From Variovorax sp. EL159 (lineage in GTDB: Bacteria; Pseudomonadota; Gammaproteobacteria; Burkholderiales; Burkholderiaceae_C): 64,000 bases of DNA. The stretch is taken from the NCBI RefSeq assembly GCF_900100965.1, contig NZ_FMUJ01000008.1:124001-188000 (forward strand). Reading direction: 5' to 3'. Numbering within the stretch: position 1 is the first letter of the stretch; each line of letters begins with the position of its first letter. A model generated the notes under the pieces. That model was not told where the DNA came from. It made no database searches and worked only from the letters and a program-made list of their open reading frames with translations. Shown piece by piece: positions 25,131 through 34,396 of the stretch. The translations under genes and the position numbers were made by a program.

Positions 25131-26360
25131 ATGACATCCGTTGTCCCCCTTCCCACGCCGAAGCCACGAACGGCGCGGCTCGTCCTGGTGACGCCCGACG
25201 GCGCTGTGGTCGGCAGCCTGCCGCCGGTCACCGTCTCGACCCCTTGGTGGCAAGAGGCCGAGCCGGTCGTCAGCGCGGTTCGCGAACGGCACGGCATCGA
25301 AGTCACGATCCTGCGGCTGCTGGCGGCGCAGGGCGAGCGGCCCCATGGCGGGCCGGTGACCTATCTCGCCGAAGTCGCGCAGCCGGTGCCCGCCGAGCCG
25401 TGGCACGGAACGCTCGACGAACAACCGCTGCGGCACCCCTACGCACGGCCCGGTGGCCCGGCCGCCGACCTGGCATGGGCGCTGAAGGTGCTGGCCGGGC
25501 ACGGCATGCATCCCGTGGGCGCGCCGGTCCAGATCCGGACCTGGAATCTCTCCAGCCTCTGGCGCATTCCGGTCGAGGGCCAGCAGGTGTGGCTGAAGGT
25601 CGTGCCGCCTTTCTTCGCGCACGAAGGGCGGCTGCTGGCGCGGCTGGCGGACCAGCCCGTGCCGCGTTTGCTCGGGCACGACGGCGGCCGCATTCTCCTG
25701 GCCGAAATCCCGGGGGAAGACCTGCACGGGGCCGAGCTGCCCGTGCTGCTGGACATGGTGACGCTGCTGGTCGGCCTGCAGCACGCGTGGCTGGGGCGGG
25801 GCGATGAACTGCTTGCGCTCGGGTTGCCGGACTGGCGCGCTCCCGCGCTCACGGCGGCGATCACTTCGGTGGTCGATCGCACGGCGAGTGCGCTCTCTGC
25901 GCAGGACCGCTCGGTGCTTGCCGATTTTCTGGGCGACTTGCCCCGCCGCTTCGCCGAGGTCGCCACCTGCGGCCTTGGCGACACGCTGGTGCACGGCGAC
26001 TTTCACCCCGGCAATGTGCGCGGTACGCCGCAGGCGATCACCTTGCTCGACTGGGGCGACAGCGGTGTCGGGCATCCGCTGCTCGACCAGCCGGCCTTTC
26101 TGAGCCGCGTGGCGGGCGATGCCCTCGGCACCGTGCGCGCGCACTGGCTGCAGCAGTGGCGGCAGGCTGTTCCGGGCAGCGACCCCGAGCGCGCCGCGGC
26201 CTTGCTCGCGCCGGTCGCCGCAGCCCGGCAAGCGGTGATCTACCAGCGTTTCCTCGACCGCATCGAGCCGGCGGAGTGGCCGTATCACAGCGTCGACCCT
26301 GTCGAATGGCTGCAAGAGACGGCCATGCTGCTCCGCAGCGAGGCCCAGTCCAGCGCTTGA
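25131..26360 (+). CDS. Aminoglycoside-phosphotransferase-type kinase (APH/choline kinase fold)
   Basis: A 409-residue protein with an unassigned N-terminal domain (residues ~1-130, starting with a hydrophobic strand RLVLVTPDGAVVG) and a C-terminal phosphotransferase fold. The kinase catalytic loop HGDFHPGN near residue 290 and the metal-binding DWGDSGVGHPLLD are intact. LWLK-like VWLKVVPPF marks the ATP-binding lysine region. The phosphate acceptor is unknown. It ends about 12 bp before the operator at 26373, and ATG at 25131 is the most likely start. Confidence 0.8.
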   Translation: MTSVVPLPTPKPRTARLVLVTPDGAVVGSLPPVTVSTPWWQEAEPVVSAVRERHGIEVTILRLLAAQGERPHGGPVTYLAEVAQPVPAEPWHGTLDEQPLRHPYARPGGPAADLAWALKVLAGHGMHPVGAPVQIRTWNLSSLWRIPVEGQQVWLKVVPPFFAHEGRLLARLADQPVPRLLGHDGGRILLAEIPGEDLHGAELPVLLDMVTLLVGLQHAWLGRGDELLALGLPDWRAPALTAAITSVVDRTASALSAQDRSVLADFLGDLPRRFAEVATCGLGDTLVHGDFHPGNVRGTPQAITLLDWGDSGVGHPLLDQPAFLSRVAGDALGTVRAHWLQQWRQAVPGSDPERAAALLAPVAAARQAVIYQRFLDRIEPAEWPYHSVDPVEWLQETAMLLRSEAQSSA

Positions 26361-26372
26361 GCAGGCGCTTCT

Positions 26373-26388
26373 TCGTCCGATCCGACGA
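26373..26388. promoter_or_regulatory. Operator-like palindrome, site 1 (TCGTC-N6-GACGA)
   Basis: TCGTC CGATCC GACGA: the 5-bp arms are exact inverted repeats with a 6-bp spacer. It ends 57 bp before the start of the first acyl-CoA dehydrogenase. It is one of five sites of this form, all upstream of acyl-CoA genes and all followed by a T or C after the right arm. Confidence 0.75.
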
Positions 26389-26444
26389 TGCCGCGCGCGG
26401 GTTCCGGGCGCACACTGTCCGGTGCATTCCAACGGGACGACACC

Positions 26445-27641
26445 ATGGCCTGGACCCTCAGCGCGGCGGAGACCGCATTCCGAGACGAGGTGCGCGACTT
26501 TCTCGCGCGCGAACTGACGCCCGAGCTGCGTGCGGCGGGCCGCCGATGCTCCGGCATCTTCACCGACTACGAATACGGCAACCGCTGGCACCGCATCCTG
26601 GCCAGGCGCGGCTGGAGCGTGCCGCACTGGCCCGTCGAACACGGCGGCACCGGCTGGACGCCGATGCAGCACTACCTCTTCGCCAGCGAGCTGGCGGCAG
26701 CCGACGCACCGCCGCGCGCGCCCATGGGCCCTGGCATGGTCGCGCCGGTCATCATCGCCTTCGGCACCGAGGCGCAAAAGCGCGCATGGCTGCCCGGCAT
26801 CCGCTCGGGCGAGGACTACTGGTGCCAGGGCTACTCGGAGCCGCAATCGGGCTCCGACCTCGCCTCGCTGCAATGCAAGGCCGTGCGCGATGGCGACCAC
26901 TACGTCATCAACGGCACCAAGATCTGGACCACGCACGCGCAGTACGCCAACCGCATGTTCTGCCTGGTGCGCACCACCTCGGGCGGCAAGCCGCAGCAGG
27001 GCATCAGCTTCCTGTGCTTCGACATTCCCGCGCCGGGCATCACCATCCGGCCGATCATCAGCATCTCGGGCGACCACGAACTCAACCAGGTGTTCTTCGA
27101 CGACGTGCGCGTGCCCGCCGAAGGGCTGATCGGCGAAGAGAACCAGGGCTGGACCATCGCCAAATACCTGCTGCAGCACGAACGCGGCGGTGCGTGGGCG
27201 CCCATGCTGCGCGCACGCCTGCGCCGCCTCAGCGCGGCGGCCGATGCGGCGTTCGCGACTTCCGGCCGCGACGGTGACGAGGCCGATGACATGGCCCTGC
27301 GCCTGGCCGAGATGGACTGCGCCATCGACGCCCTCGAAGCGACCGAGCTGCAGTCGCTGCGCGCGCAGGCACGCGGTGAGCCGCACGGCATCCGCCCGTC
27401 GATGGGCAAGGTGCTCGGCTCAGAGCTGCGCCAGCGGCTGACCGAGCTCGGCGTCGAAATCGCTGGCCACTACGCCGCCGCCAACCTGCCGCTGGACGAC
27501 GGACTGCAAGGCGAGCTGCCGATTCCCGAAGAGGCCGTGTTCTCGATGTCGGCCTACCTCAACGACCGCGCCGCCTCCATCTATGCCGGCTCCAACGAGG
27601 TGCAGCGCAACATCGTCGCCGCCCACCTGCTCGCCCGCTGA
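26445..27641 (+). CDS. Acyl-CoA dehydrogenase, large partner of an adjacent pair
   Basis: FAD-dependent acyl-CoA dehydrogenase of 398 residues. The three-domain ACAD layout is visible: helical N-terminus, the FAD/substrate block GYSEPQSGSDLASLQ, and the C-terminal helical bundle with IYAGSNEVQRNIVAAHLL. The medium-chain catalytic glutamate position (Y-E-G-T) is alanine here. A glutamate at the alternative position is present in LLQHERGG near residue 246, as in the catalytic subunits of heteromeric steroid-side-chain enzymes. It is followed 10 bp later by a second, divergent dehydrogenase. The start at 26445 lies 57 bp after operator site 1. Confidence 0.9.
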   Translation: MAWTLSAAETAFRDEVRDFLARELTPELRAAGRRCSGIFTDYEYGNRWHRILARRGWSVPHWPVEHGGTGWTPMQHYLFASELAAADAPPRAPMGPGMVAPVIIAFGTEAQKRAWLPGIRSGEDYWCQGYSEPQSGSDLASLQCKAVRDGDHYVINGTKIWTTHAQYANRMFCLVRTTSGGKPQQGISFLCFDIPAPGITIRPIISISGDHELNQVFFDDVRVPAEGLIGEENQGWTIAKYLLQHERGGAWAPMLRARLRRLSAAADAAFATSGRDGDEADDMALRLAEMDCAIDALEATELQSLRAQARGEPHGIRPSMGKVLGSELRQRLTELGVEIAGHYAAANLPLDDGLQGELPIPEEAVFSMSAYLNDRAASIYAGSNEVQRNIVAAHLLAR

Positions 27642-27651
27642 TGCCATCGCC

Positions 27652-28821
27652 ATGAACACAACAAGCACCGAACAGGACGACACCCTCGCGATGCTGCGCG
27701 ACAGCCTCGCGCGCTACCTCGACAACCACCACGGCTTCGAGCAGCGCCTGCATGCACTGGCCCGCGCCGACGATGCACCGCCGCCGTTCTGGCAAGGCCT
27801 GTCGCGCGAGCTGGACCTGCTGGGCGCGGCCTTGCCTGAATCGCACGGCGGCATGGGTTTCGGCATGGCCGCGCACCTCGCGTTGATGGAAACGCTGGGC
27901 GGCGCGCTTGCGGCCGAGCCGTACCTGTCGACCGTTGTGATCGGCGCGGGCCTGCTGCAGCGTTATCCCGGCGCGCAGGCCGATGCATTGCTCGCGCGCG
28001 TCGTCGCGGGGCAGGCCGTGCTGGCCTTTGCGCACGGCGAGCCGCAAAGCCGCCATGACCGTGCCGATGTGCAGGCGCGCCTTGTGCGCGAAGGCGATGG
28101 TTTCCGGCTCGACGGCCACAAGGCGGTCGTGCAGGTCGCGCCGTGGGCCAGCCACCTGATCGTCACGGCGCGCAGCAAAGGCGGCCCCCGCGATGCGGAT
28201 GGCCTTTCGCTGGTCGTCGTGCCGAAGGACGCGCCGGGCCTGCGCATGCGCGCCTACCCGACACGCGATGGCGGTCGTGCCGCGGACATCGCCTTCGACA
28301 ACGTGCGCTTGCCCGCCGATGCCTTGCTCGGCATTGAAGGCGCGGCGCTGCCGCAGATCGAGCAGGCGCTCGACGAAGCCACGCTCGCCATCTGCGCCGA
28401 ATCCATCGGCGTCATGCGCAGGCTGATGCGCGACACGCTCGACTACGTGCGCCAGCGCAAGCAGTTCGGCGTGCCGATCTCCAGCTTCCAGGTGCTGCAG
28501 CACCGCATTGCCGACATGCACATGGCGCTGGAGCAGGCGGCCGCGCTCACCGCGAGCGTGGGTGAAACCATCGACACCGCGGCGGCACACGAGCGCGCCC
28601 GCGCCGTGTCGTCCGCCAAGGTGGCCGTCGCCAAGGCATGCAAGGCCGTGGGCCAGGGCGCGGTGCAACTGCACGGCGGCATGGGCATGACCGAAGAGCT
28701 GGCGGTCGGCCACTATGTGCGCCGCGCCATCCTCATCGAAGGCCAGTTCGGCCCGGCTTCGTGGCACCTGCGCCGCGTGGCGCGGCTTCGCGCCACGAAC
28801 GACATGAACGACGCGCGGTAG
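27652..28821 (+). CDS. Acyl-CoA dehydrogenase-like protein, small partner of the pair
   Basis: A 389-residue acyl-CoA dehydrogenase family member that has diverged from the catalytic type. It keeps the domain order and the GGMGMTEE segment near the C-terminus, but its C-terminus reads FGPASWHLRR instead of Y-x-G-T-x-E. The alternative catalytic position reads ALDEATLAICAE rather than x-x-E-R. Such subunits pair with a catalytic partner in alpha2-beta2 enzymes (for example ChsE4-ChsE5). The start ATG lies 10 bp after the stop of the first subunit, so the two are co-transcribed under site 1. Confidence 0.86.
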   Translation: MNTTSTEQDDTLAMLRDSLARYLDNHHGFEQRLHALARADDAPPPFWQGLSRELDLLGAALPESHGGMGFGMAAHLALMETLGGALAAEPYLSTVVIGAGLLQRYPGAQADALLARVVAGQAVLAFAHGEPQSRHDRADVQARLVREGDGFRLDGHKAVVQVAPWASHLIVTARSKGGPRDADGLSLVVVPKDAPGLRMRAYPTRDGGRAADIAFDNVRLPADALLGIEGAALPQIEQALDEATLAICAESIGVMRRLMRDTLDYVRQRKQFGVPISSFQVLQHRIADMHMALEQAAALTASVGETIDTAAAHERARAVSSAKVAVAKACKAVGQGAVQLHGGMGMTEELAVGHYVRRAILIEGQFGPASWHLRRVARLRATNDMNDAR

Positions 28822-28841
28822 CCACAACCCGCGCGCCGCAT

Positions 28842-28857
28842 TCGTCGCTTTCGACGA
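28842..28857. promoter_or_regulatory. Operator-like palindrome, site 2 (TCGTC-N6-GACGA)
   Basis: TCGTC GCTTTC GACGA, ending 54 bp before the CaiB/BaiF-family gene start. Arms are identical to site 1, while the spacer differs, which argues that the arms rather than a longer duplicated block are conserved. Confidence 0.75.
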
Positions 28858-28910
28858 TGCAGCGCCATCGCCCCCGCGCCAAGATCGCTCCACGCAACAG
28901 GAGACAAACC

Positions 28911-30023
28911 ATGGCAGGTCCATTGCAGGGACTTCGGGTGATCGAGATGGCGGGCATCGGCCCCGGGCCGTTCTGCGCGATGCTGTTCGCCGACATGGGC
29001 GCGGAGGTGATCCGCATCGAGCGCCCCGGCACGCGCACCGCGCCGCACGACATCCTCGCGCGCGGGCGCAGCACGCTGCAGGTCGACCTGCGTGCGGAGG
29101 GCGCGGCGCAATCGGTGCTCGACGCCATCGCCAAGGCCGATGTGCTCATCGAAGGCTTTCGCCCCGGCGTCATGGAGCGGCTGGGCCTGGGCCCTGCCGA
29201 GTGCCATGCGCGCAACCCGCGCCTCGTGTACGGCCGCATGACCGGCTGGGGCCAGCACGGGCCGCTGGCGCATGCGGCGGGCCACGACATCAACTACATC
29301 GCCATCAGCGGCGCGCTGCATGCCATCGGCCGCTCCGGCGAGCCGCCCGTGCCGCCGCTCAACTACGTGGGCGACTTCGGCGGCGGCGCGATGCTGCTGG
29401 CTTTCGGCATCCTGGCCGCGCTGCACGAGGCCAAGGGCTCGGGGCAGGGCCAGGTGGTCGATGCCGCCATGACCGACGGCGCGGCGCTGCTGTCTTCGAT
29501 GATGTACGGCTTCAAGTCGGCCGGCCAGTGGAGCAACCAGCGCGGCGAGAACATGCTCGACGGCGGCGCGCACTTCTACGACACCTATGCCTGCGCCGAC
29601 GGCAAGTACGTGGCCGTGGGCGCCATCGAGCCGCAGTTCTACGCGCTCATGCGCGAGCGCTGCGGCATCGCCGACGACCCGGCCTTCGACGCGCAGATGG
29701 ACGCCGCGCGCTGGCCGCTGCTCAAGCTGCGCATGGCCGACGTGTTCCGCACCCGCACGCGCGACGAATGGTGCGTGCTGCTCGAAGGCAGCGACGCCTG
29801 CTTCGCCCCCGTGCTCGATTGGGACGAAGCGCCCGAGCATCCGCACAACGTGGCGCGCGGCACCTTCGCCAACGTGGGCGGCGTGGTGCAGCCCGCGCCC
29901 GCGCCGCGCTTCAGCCGCACCGCGCCGGTGGTGCCGCCGGCCCGCGCGCACGACGACGGCCCGGCCCTGCTGCGCCGCTGGGGCGTGGCGGCCGACGCCA
30001 TCGCGCCCCTGGGCGCTGCCTGA
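28911..30023 (+). CDS. CaiB/BaiF family protein, alpha-methylacyl-CoA racemase-like
   Basis: A 370-residue class III CoA-transferase-fold enzyme that best fits alpha-methylacyl-CoA racemase, which interconverts 2R and 2S methyl-branched acyl-CoAs. The catalytic histidine (AGHDINYIAISG, residue ~125) and aspartate (NYVGDFGGGAM, residue ~155) lie where MCR has H126 and D156. RGENMLDGGAHFYDTY corresponds to the distal substrate loop. A strong AGGAGA ribosome-binding site precedes the ATG. It heads an operon with an acyl-CoA ligase and an acyl-CoA dehydrogenase, downstream of operator site 2. Confidence 0.87.
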   Translation: MAGPLQGLRVIEMAGIGPGPFCAMLFADMGAEVIRIERPGTRTAPHDILARGRSTLQVDLRAEGAAQSVLDAIAKADVLIEGFRPGVMERLGLGPAECHARNPRLVYGRMTGWGQHGPLAHAAGHDINYIAISGALHAIGRSGEPPVPPLNYVGDFGGGAMLLAFGILAALHEAKGSGQGQVVDAAMTDGAALLSSMMYGFKSAGQWSNQRGENMLDGGAHFYDTYACADGKYVAVGAIEPQFYALMRERCGIADDPAFDAQMDAARWPLLKLRMADVFRTRTRDEWCVLLEGSDACFAPVLDWDEAPEHPHNVARGTFANVGGVVQPAPAPRFSRTAPVVPPARAHDDGPALLRRWGVAADAIAPLGAA

Positions 30024-30064
30024 ACGAACAAGCTGAACGAACGAGAAGAGCGGAGGCAAACCCC

Positions 30065-31624
30065 ATGTTCCTCACCCAACCCGTGCACAAGGGCCGCCGC
30101 GAAAAGGGCAAGGCCACCGCCGTGGTCTGCGGCAAGCAGCGGCTGAGCTATGGCGAGTTTGCCGACCGCGTGGCGCGGCTCGGTGCCGTGCTCAGGCAGC
30201 TCGGCATGCAGCCGGGCGACCGCGTCGGCATGATGAGCCTCAACTCGCACCGCTTCGTCGAATACTTCTTCGGCACCTGGTGGGGCGGCGGTGTCATCAA
30301 CCCCGTCAACATCCGCTGGAACCCGAAAGAGGTCGCCTACTCGCTGGACGACTGCGACACCCGCATCCTGCTGGTGGACGACGTCTTCGCGCCGATGGCC
30401 GGCGAGCTGCGCAGGCTCTCGGCCTCGCTGCGCACCGTGGTCTATTGCGGCGATGGCACCGTGCCCGAAGGCATGGTCGGCTACGAGGCGCTGCTGGCCG
30501 ATGCCGTGCCCGTCGACGACGCACCGCACAGCAGCGACGAGCTGGCGGCCGTGATGTACACCGGCGGCACCACCGGCCAGCCCAAGGGCGTGATGCTCTC
30601 GCACGGCAGCCTGTGCATCAACGCGCTGGGCACGGTGGCCGCATTGCCGCGCGACACGCAGGACGCGGTGGCCATCGTTGCCGCGCCCATGTTCCATGTG
30701 GCCGGTTGCGGCATCGCGCTGCAGAGCCTGCTGCGTCTGGTGCCCGTGCACGTGGTGCCGATGTTCGACGAGCTGGCGGTGCTGCAGACGCTGCAGTCGG
30801 CGCGCGTCACCGAAATGTTTTTGGTGCCGACCATGATCAAGCGCGTGATCGAGCATCCGCGCTTCGCGGAGTTCGACCTGTCGGCGCTGCGCCTGCTGTC
30901 GTATGGCGCGGCGCCCATCGACGCAGCGCTGCTCGACCAGGCCATGCGCGCCTTTCCGGGTACCGCGTTCGCGCAGGTCTACGGCATGACGGAGCTGTCG
31001 CCCGTAGTCACTGCGCTGCCGCCGTACTGCCACCAGCCCGGCCCGAACCGCGAGCGTTTGCTGCGCTCGGCCGGCATGCCCATCACCATCGCCGAAGTCC
31101 GCATCGTCGATGGCGAAGACAACGAGCTGCCCTTCGGCCAGGTCGGCGAGATCGTCGCGCGCGGGCCGATGGTCATGAAGGGCTACTGGAACAAGCCGAA
31201 GGAAACCGAAGCCGCATTGCGCGGCGGCTGGATGCACACCGGCGACGGCGGCTACATGGACGAAGAAGGCTACGTCTTCGTGGTCGACCGCATGAAGGAC
31301 ATGATCGTGAGCGGCGGCGAGAACGTGTATTCGGCCGAAGTCGAGAACGCCATCGCCCAGCTGCCGCAGGTGCTGATGTCCGCCGTGATCGGCGTGCCCG
31401 ACGACAAGTGGGGCGAGCGCGTGCATGCGGTGATCGTGCGGCGCGAAGGCATGGCGCTCGATGCCGAGGCCGTCATCGCGCACTGCCGCGACCAGATCGC
31501 GAGCTACAAATGCCCGCGCAGCGTGGAGTTTCGCGATGCGCTGCCGCTGTCGGCGGCCGGCAAGCTGCAGAAATTTCAATTGCGCGAACCCTTCTGGGCC
31601 GGCAAGGCACGCCGCGTCGGCTGA
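30065..31624 (+). CDS. Acyl-CoA synthetase (AMP-forming, class I adenylate-forming)
   Basis: A 519-residue ANL-superfamily ligase activating a carboxylic acid to its CoA thioester via an acyl-AMP. Core motifs are MYTGGTTGQPKG (A3), VYGMTELSP (A5), MHTGDGGYMDEEG (A7), and the C-terminal catalytic lysine in LSAAGKLQKF (A10). No signal peptide is present. It is the second gene of the operon starting at 28911, following the racemase-like gene by 41 bp. It would supply the CoA ester for the neighbouring dehydrogenases. Chain length or ring preference cannot be read. Confidence 0.92.
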   Translation: MFLTQPVHKGRREKGKATAVVCGKQRLSYGEFADRVARLGAVLRQLGMQPGDRVGMMSLNSHRFVEYFFGTWWGGGVINPVNIRWNPKEVAYSLDDCDTRILLVDDVFAPMAGELRRLSASLRTVVYCGDGTVPEGMVGYEALLADAVPVDDAPHSSDELAAVMYTGGTTGQPKGVMLSHGSLCINALGTVAALPRDTQDAVAIVAAPMFHVAGCGIALQSLLRLVPVHVVPMFDELAVLQTLQSARVTEMFLVPTMIKRVIEHPRFAEFDLSALRLLSYGAAPIDAALLDQAMRAFPGTAFAQVYGMTELSPVVTALPPYCHQPGPNRERLLRSAGMPITIAEVRIVDGEDNELPFGQVGEIVARGPMVMKGYWNKPKETEAALRGGWMHTGDGGYMDEEGYVFVVDRMKDMIVSGGENVYSAEVENAIAQLPQVLMSAVIGVPDDKWGERVHAVIVRREGMALDAEAVIAHCRDQIASYKCPRSVEFRDALPLSAAGKLQKFQLREPFWAGKARRVG

Positions 31625-31674
31625 CGCGCCGACACACCGGCACCGGAACAAGAACACAACCCAAGGAAACCACC

Positions 31675-32826
31675 ATGCCCATCGACTTCCGCCGCTCCTG
31701 GAGCGACGAAGACCTGGATCTGTACCGCGACAACGTGGCGCGCTTCGTCGAAACCGAAGTGCTGCCGCATGACGAAGAAGCGCGCAAGCGCGGCCACGTG
31801 GGCCACGAGGTCTGGCGCAAGGCCGGCGCGCTCGGTCTGCTGTGCGCCGACATTCCCGAAGAGTACGGCGGCGCCGGCGGCGATTTCCGCCACGAGGCCG
31901 TGGTGTACGAGGAGATGTCGCGCCGCGCCCTCAGCGGCATGGCGACGTCGGTGCACGCCATCGTGGCGCACTACTTTTTGAACCACGGCACCGAGGCGCA
32001 GAAGCGCCACTACCTGCTGCGCATGGCGCGCGGCGAACTGGTCGGCGCCATCGCCATGACCGAGCCCGGCGCGGGCTCCGACCTGCAGGGCGTGCGCACG
32101 CGCGCCGAGAAAACACCCGATGGCGGCTACCTCATCAACGGCTCGAAGACCTTCATCACCAACGGCTTCCTGGCCGGCGTGGTGCTGGTGGTGGCCAAGA
32201 CCGACCCGGCGCAGGGCGCCAAGGGCACGTCGATCCTCATCGTCGAGACCGAGGGCTGCAAGGGCTTTCGCGTGGGCCGCGTGCTCGACAAGATCGGCAT
32301 GAAGGCGCAGGACACCTCCGAGCTTTTCTTCGACGACGTGCGCGTGCCGGCCGATGCGCTGCTGGGCGGGCAAGAGGGGCAGGGCTTCTTCCAGCTCATG
32401 AGCGACCTGCCGTACGAGCGCACCATCATCGGCGTGAGCGCGCTCGCGGCCATGGAAGGCGCCTACCAGGCCACGCTCGACTACGTGCGCGACCGCAAGG
32501 CCTTCGGCAAGCCGATCGCCGAGTTCCAGAACACCAAGTTCAAGCTGGCCGAGATCGCCACGCAGATCAAGGTGGGCCGCGCCTTCATCGACCGCTGCGT
32601 CGAAGACCTGGTGGCCGGCACGCTCGACACCGCCACCGCATCGATGGCCAAGCTCTGGGGCTCCGAGACGCAGGGCCGCGTGATCGACGAATGCCTGCAG
32701 CTCTTCGGCGGCTACGGCTTCATGAACGAATACATGGTCGCGCGCATGTACGCCGACGCGCGCGTGCAGCGCATCTACGGCGGCACCAACGAGATCATGA
32801 AAGAGGTGATCTCGCGGGCGCTGTGA
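31675..32826 (+). CDS. Acyl-CoA dehydrogenase
   Basis: A complete 383-residue FAD-dependent acyl-CoA dehydrogenase. Signatures are AMTEPGAGSDLQGVRT, GLKTFITNGF-like GSKTFITNGF, QLFGGYGFMNEYMVARMYADARVQRIYGGT. The Y-E-G-T glutamate is glycine, but DLPYERTIIG supplies a glutamate at the isovaleryl/long-chain-type position, so activity is expected. It is the last gene of the operon from 28911, 50 bp after the ligase, and is followed by a hairpin at 32842-32861. Confidence 0.93.
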   Translation: MPIDFRRSWSDEDLDLYRDNVARFVETEVLPHDEEARKRGHVGHEVWRKAGALGLLCADIPEEYGGAGGDFRHEAVVYEEMSRRALSGMATSVHAIVAHYFLNHGTEAQKRHYLLRMARGELVGAIAMTEPGAGSDLQGVRTRAEKTPDGGYLINGSKTFITNGFLAGVVLVVAKTDPAQGAKGTSILIVETEGCKGFRVGRVLDKIGMKAQDTSELFFDDVRVPADALLGGQEGQGFFQLMSDLPYERTIIGVSALAAMEGAYQATLDYVRDRKAFGKPIAEFQNTKFKLAEIATQIKVGRAFIDRCVEDLVAGTLDTATASMAKLWGSETQGRVIDECLQLFGGYGFMNEYMVARMYADARVQRIYGGTNEIMKEVISRAL

Positions 32827-32841
32827 AGCAGCAGTAACGAA

Positions 32842-32861
32842 GGCGCGGCGCAGGCCGCGCC
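32842..32861. terminator. GC hairpin between convergent genes
   Basis: Perfect 8-bp arms (GGCGCGGC / GCCGCGCC) around GCAG, located between the acyl-CoA dehydrogenase and the convergent gene at 32876. There is no T-run, so rho-independent termination is only possible. Confidence 0.45.
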
Positions 32862-32875
32862 CGTCGCCGGCTCGT

Positions 32876-33253
32876 TCAGGACAGCCGGCGCAGCTCCGCC
32901 CGCGCGATCTCGCGGTGCGGGTACGAGGGCGAGAGGCCGATGAAGGTCGAGTACTTCTCGCGCGCCGCCGCCGTGTTGCCGGCGTCTTCCAGCTCCAGCG
33001 CCTCGATGGTGAACTGGGTGAAGAGCCGGTTGGCGTCCTCTTCCCTTGGCGACGCGGCCAGCGACTTCGGCTGCAGCTCGGGCTGCAGGGCGTAGATGCG
33101 CCGCTGCACTTCGATCAGCTCGATCAGCGCGCGGCCGATGCCTTCGATGTTGTCCGAAACCGGTGGCAGGTCCGCCGTGCGGACATCCGCCGCCGCCTGG
33201 TCCAGAAGATGCGAAGCGACCCGCAGCAGGTGGTGGAGTTGCTTGAGTTTCAT
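32876..33253 (-). CDS. Small helical protein of unknown function
   Basis: A 125-residue soluble protein I cannot assign. It is almost entirely predicted helix. Residues 1-60 read like a four-helix-type N-terminus (LKQLHHLLRVASHLLDQAAAD). Residues 75-125 resemble one degenerate TPR pair (LEDAGNTAAAREKYSTFIGLSPSYPHREIARAELRRL). There is no signal peptide. It lies immediately downstream of the AP2-like gene pair on the same strand, separated by about 97 bp. Confidence 0.65.
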   Translation of the reverse strand: MKLKQLHHLLRVASHLLDQAAADVRTADLPPVSDNIEGIGRALIELIEVQRRIYALQPELQPKSLAASPREEDANRLFTQFTIEALELEDAGNTAAAREKYSTFIGLSPSYPHREIARAELRRLS

Positions 33254-33350
33254 GGGCGGATCGCGGGTTGTCGGGTGGCAGCCGTGGCGGGTGCGCGTGG
33301 GCTGTCGGGCTTCGCTGCGTTGCCTGCGAAGCCGGGTTCGTGTCGATCCA

Positions 33351-34187
33351 TCAGTTGTCCTGTGTTGCGCCAGAGGCCATGCGGCCGCGCTTTTTCTCTT
33401 GTCGAGGTGTGGGTTGCTGTTGATGTTGCTGCTGCTGGCCGGCGGTGGCGGCGGGCGATGCCTCGCCGCCCATCTTTTCCGCGAGCTGCTTGGCGCGCTC
33501 GGCGATCGCCAGGCCCTTGGCCGTCTCGGGGCCGTGCACCTTCACCGCGAACGCCTTGCTCACGGTGCCCTTGCCCGCCGTGTACGTGATGGCCAGCCAG
33601 TAGCCCGGATGCGCCGCGTGCGGCGTCTTGAAATGAACGCCGCTCACGCCGCTGGTGTTGTTGCGCCGGGTGATCTCGGACTTGGAGCGCTTGGGCGCGC
33701 GCGGGCCGTGCGCGTGCGCCGACAGCCCCATGCGGATCGCTTCCTCGGCCGGGTGCGGCCGCGCCAGCCCGGTCATGTGCTTGAGCTGCCGCTCGCGTTC
33801 CCTGACGGCCAGCGCGTACGCCGCGTCGCCCAGGCCATCGACCGGAAAGTCGGTGCGAAGAATCTCGCCGGGCGCGATGTAGGTCTTGGCCATCCAGCCG
33901 CGCACCTTGCCGTTGGGCGCCAGGTGATGAAAAACGCCTGGCATGCCGGTGGTGTTGTTGACCCTGGGCTTTTCGGCCCGTGCGCGCCGCGCGACCGGCG
34001 GCACGCTCCTGACGATGAAATCGCGCCAGTCCTGCGCATGGAGCAGTGCCTGTTCGAGGCTGCCGTAGCTGGCCTTGCCGAACAACTTGTGGTGACGAAC
34101 ACCGTTGCGAACCAGTGAAACCTCGAAGCCCCAGGACCTGGGGTAAATGCCATACATGGCGGCCGGATTGGGAATTCCTTTAGGCAT
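33351..34187 (-). CDS. AP2/ERF-like multi-domain DNA-binding protein, paralogue 1
   Basis: A 278-residue protein with three related modules: residues ~12-52 (WGFEVSLVRNG...KASYGSLEQALLHAQDWRD), ~78-140 (NNTTGMPGVFHH...GWMAKTYI), and ~165-235 (NNTSGVSGVHFKT...YWLAITYTAGKG). The NNTSG-V-x-G-V opening, the central W-x-A strand and the C-terminal A-rich helix are typical of AP2/ERF-type domains, which in bacteria are often linked to homing endonucleases; none is present here. The tail is glutamine-rich (QQQQHQQQ). I chose ATG at 34187 because the paralogue starts at the same motif (MPxGIPNPAAMYG). An ATG at 34226 after GGGGAG is possible. Confidence 0.7.
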   Translation of the reverse strand: MPKGIPNPAAMYGIYPRSWGFEVSLVRNGVRHHKLFGKASYGSLEQALLHAQDWRDFIVRSVPPVARRARAEKPRVNNTTGMPGVFHHLAPNGKVRGWMAKTYIAPGEILRTDFPVDGLGDAAYALAVRERERQLKHMTGLARPHPAEEAIRMGLSAHAHGPRAPKRSKSEITRRNNTSGVSGVHFKTPHAAHPGYWLAITYTAGKGTVSKAFAVKVHGPETAKGLAIAERAKQLAEKMGGEASPAATAGQQQQHQQQPTPRQEKKRGRMASGATQDN

Positions 34188-34396
34188 TCTCGACGCGTTG
34201 AACTTTTCAACCTTGCTGCTTCTCATGAGCTCCCCGGACCGCGTGGCGCTCATGGGCGCGCGTGTTTCGCCGGTATTTTGGCTGAAGCGGGATGACAGTT
34301 CGGCGGCGCGATGTCCCGTGTGGAACAAACCGGAAATGTGGCGGAGGTCCGCGCGGCTGCCCGTGCACAAGGGGGTGGCTGCGCGGCCCGGAAGCT

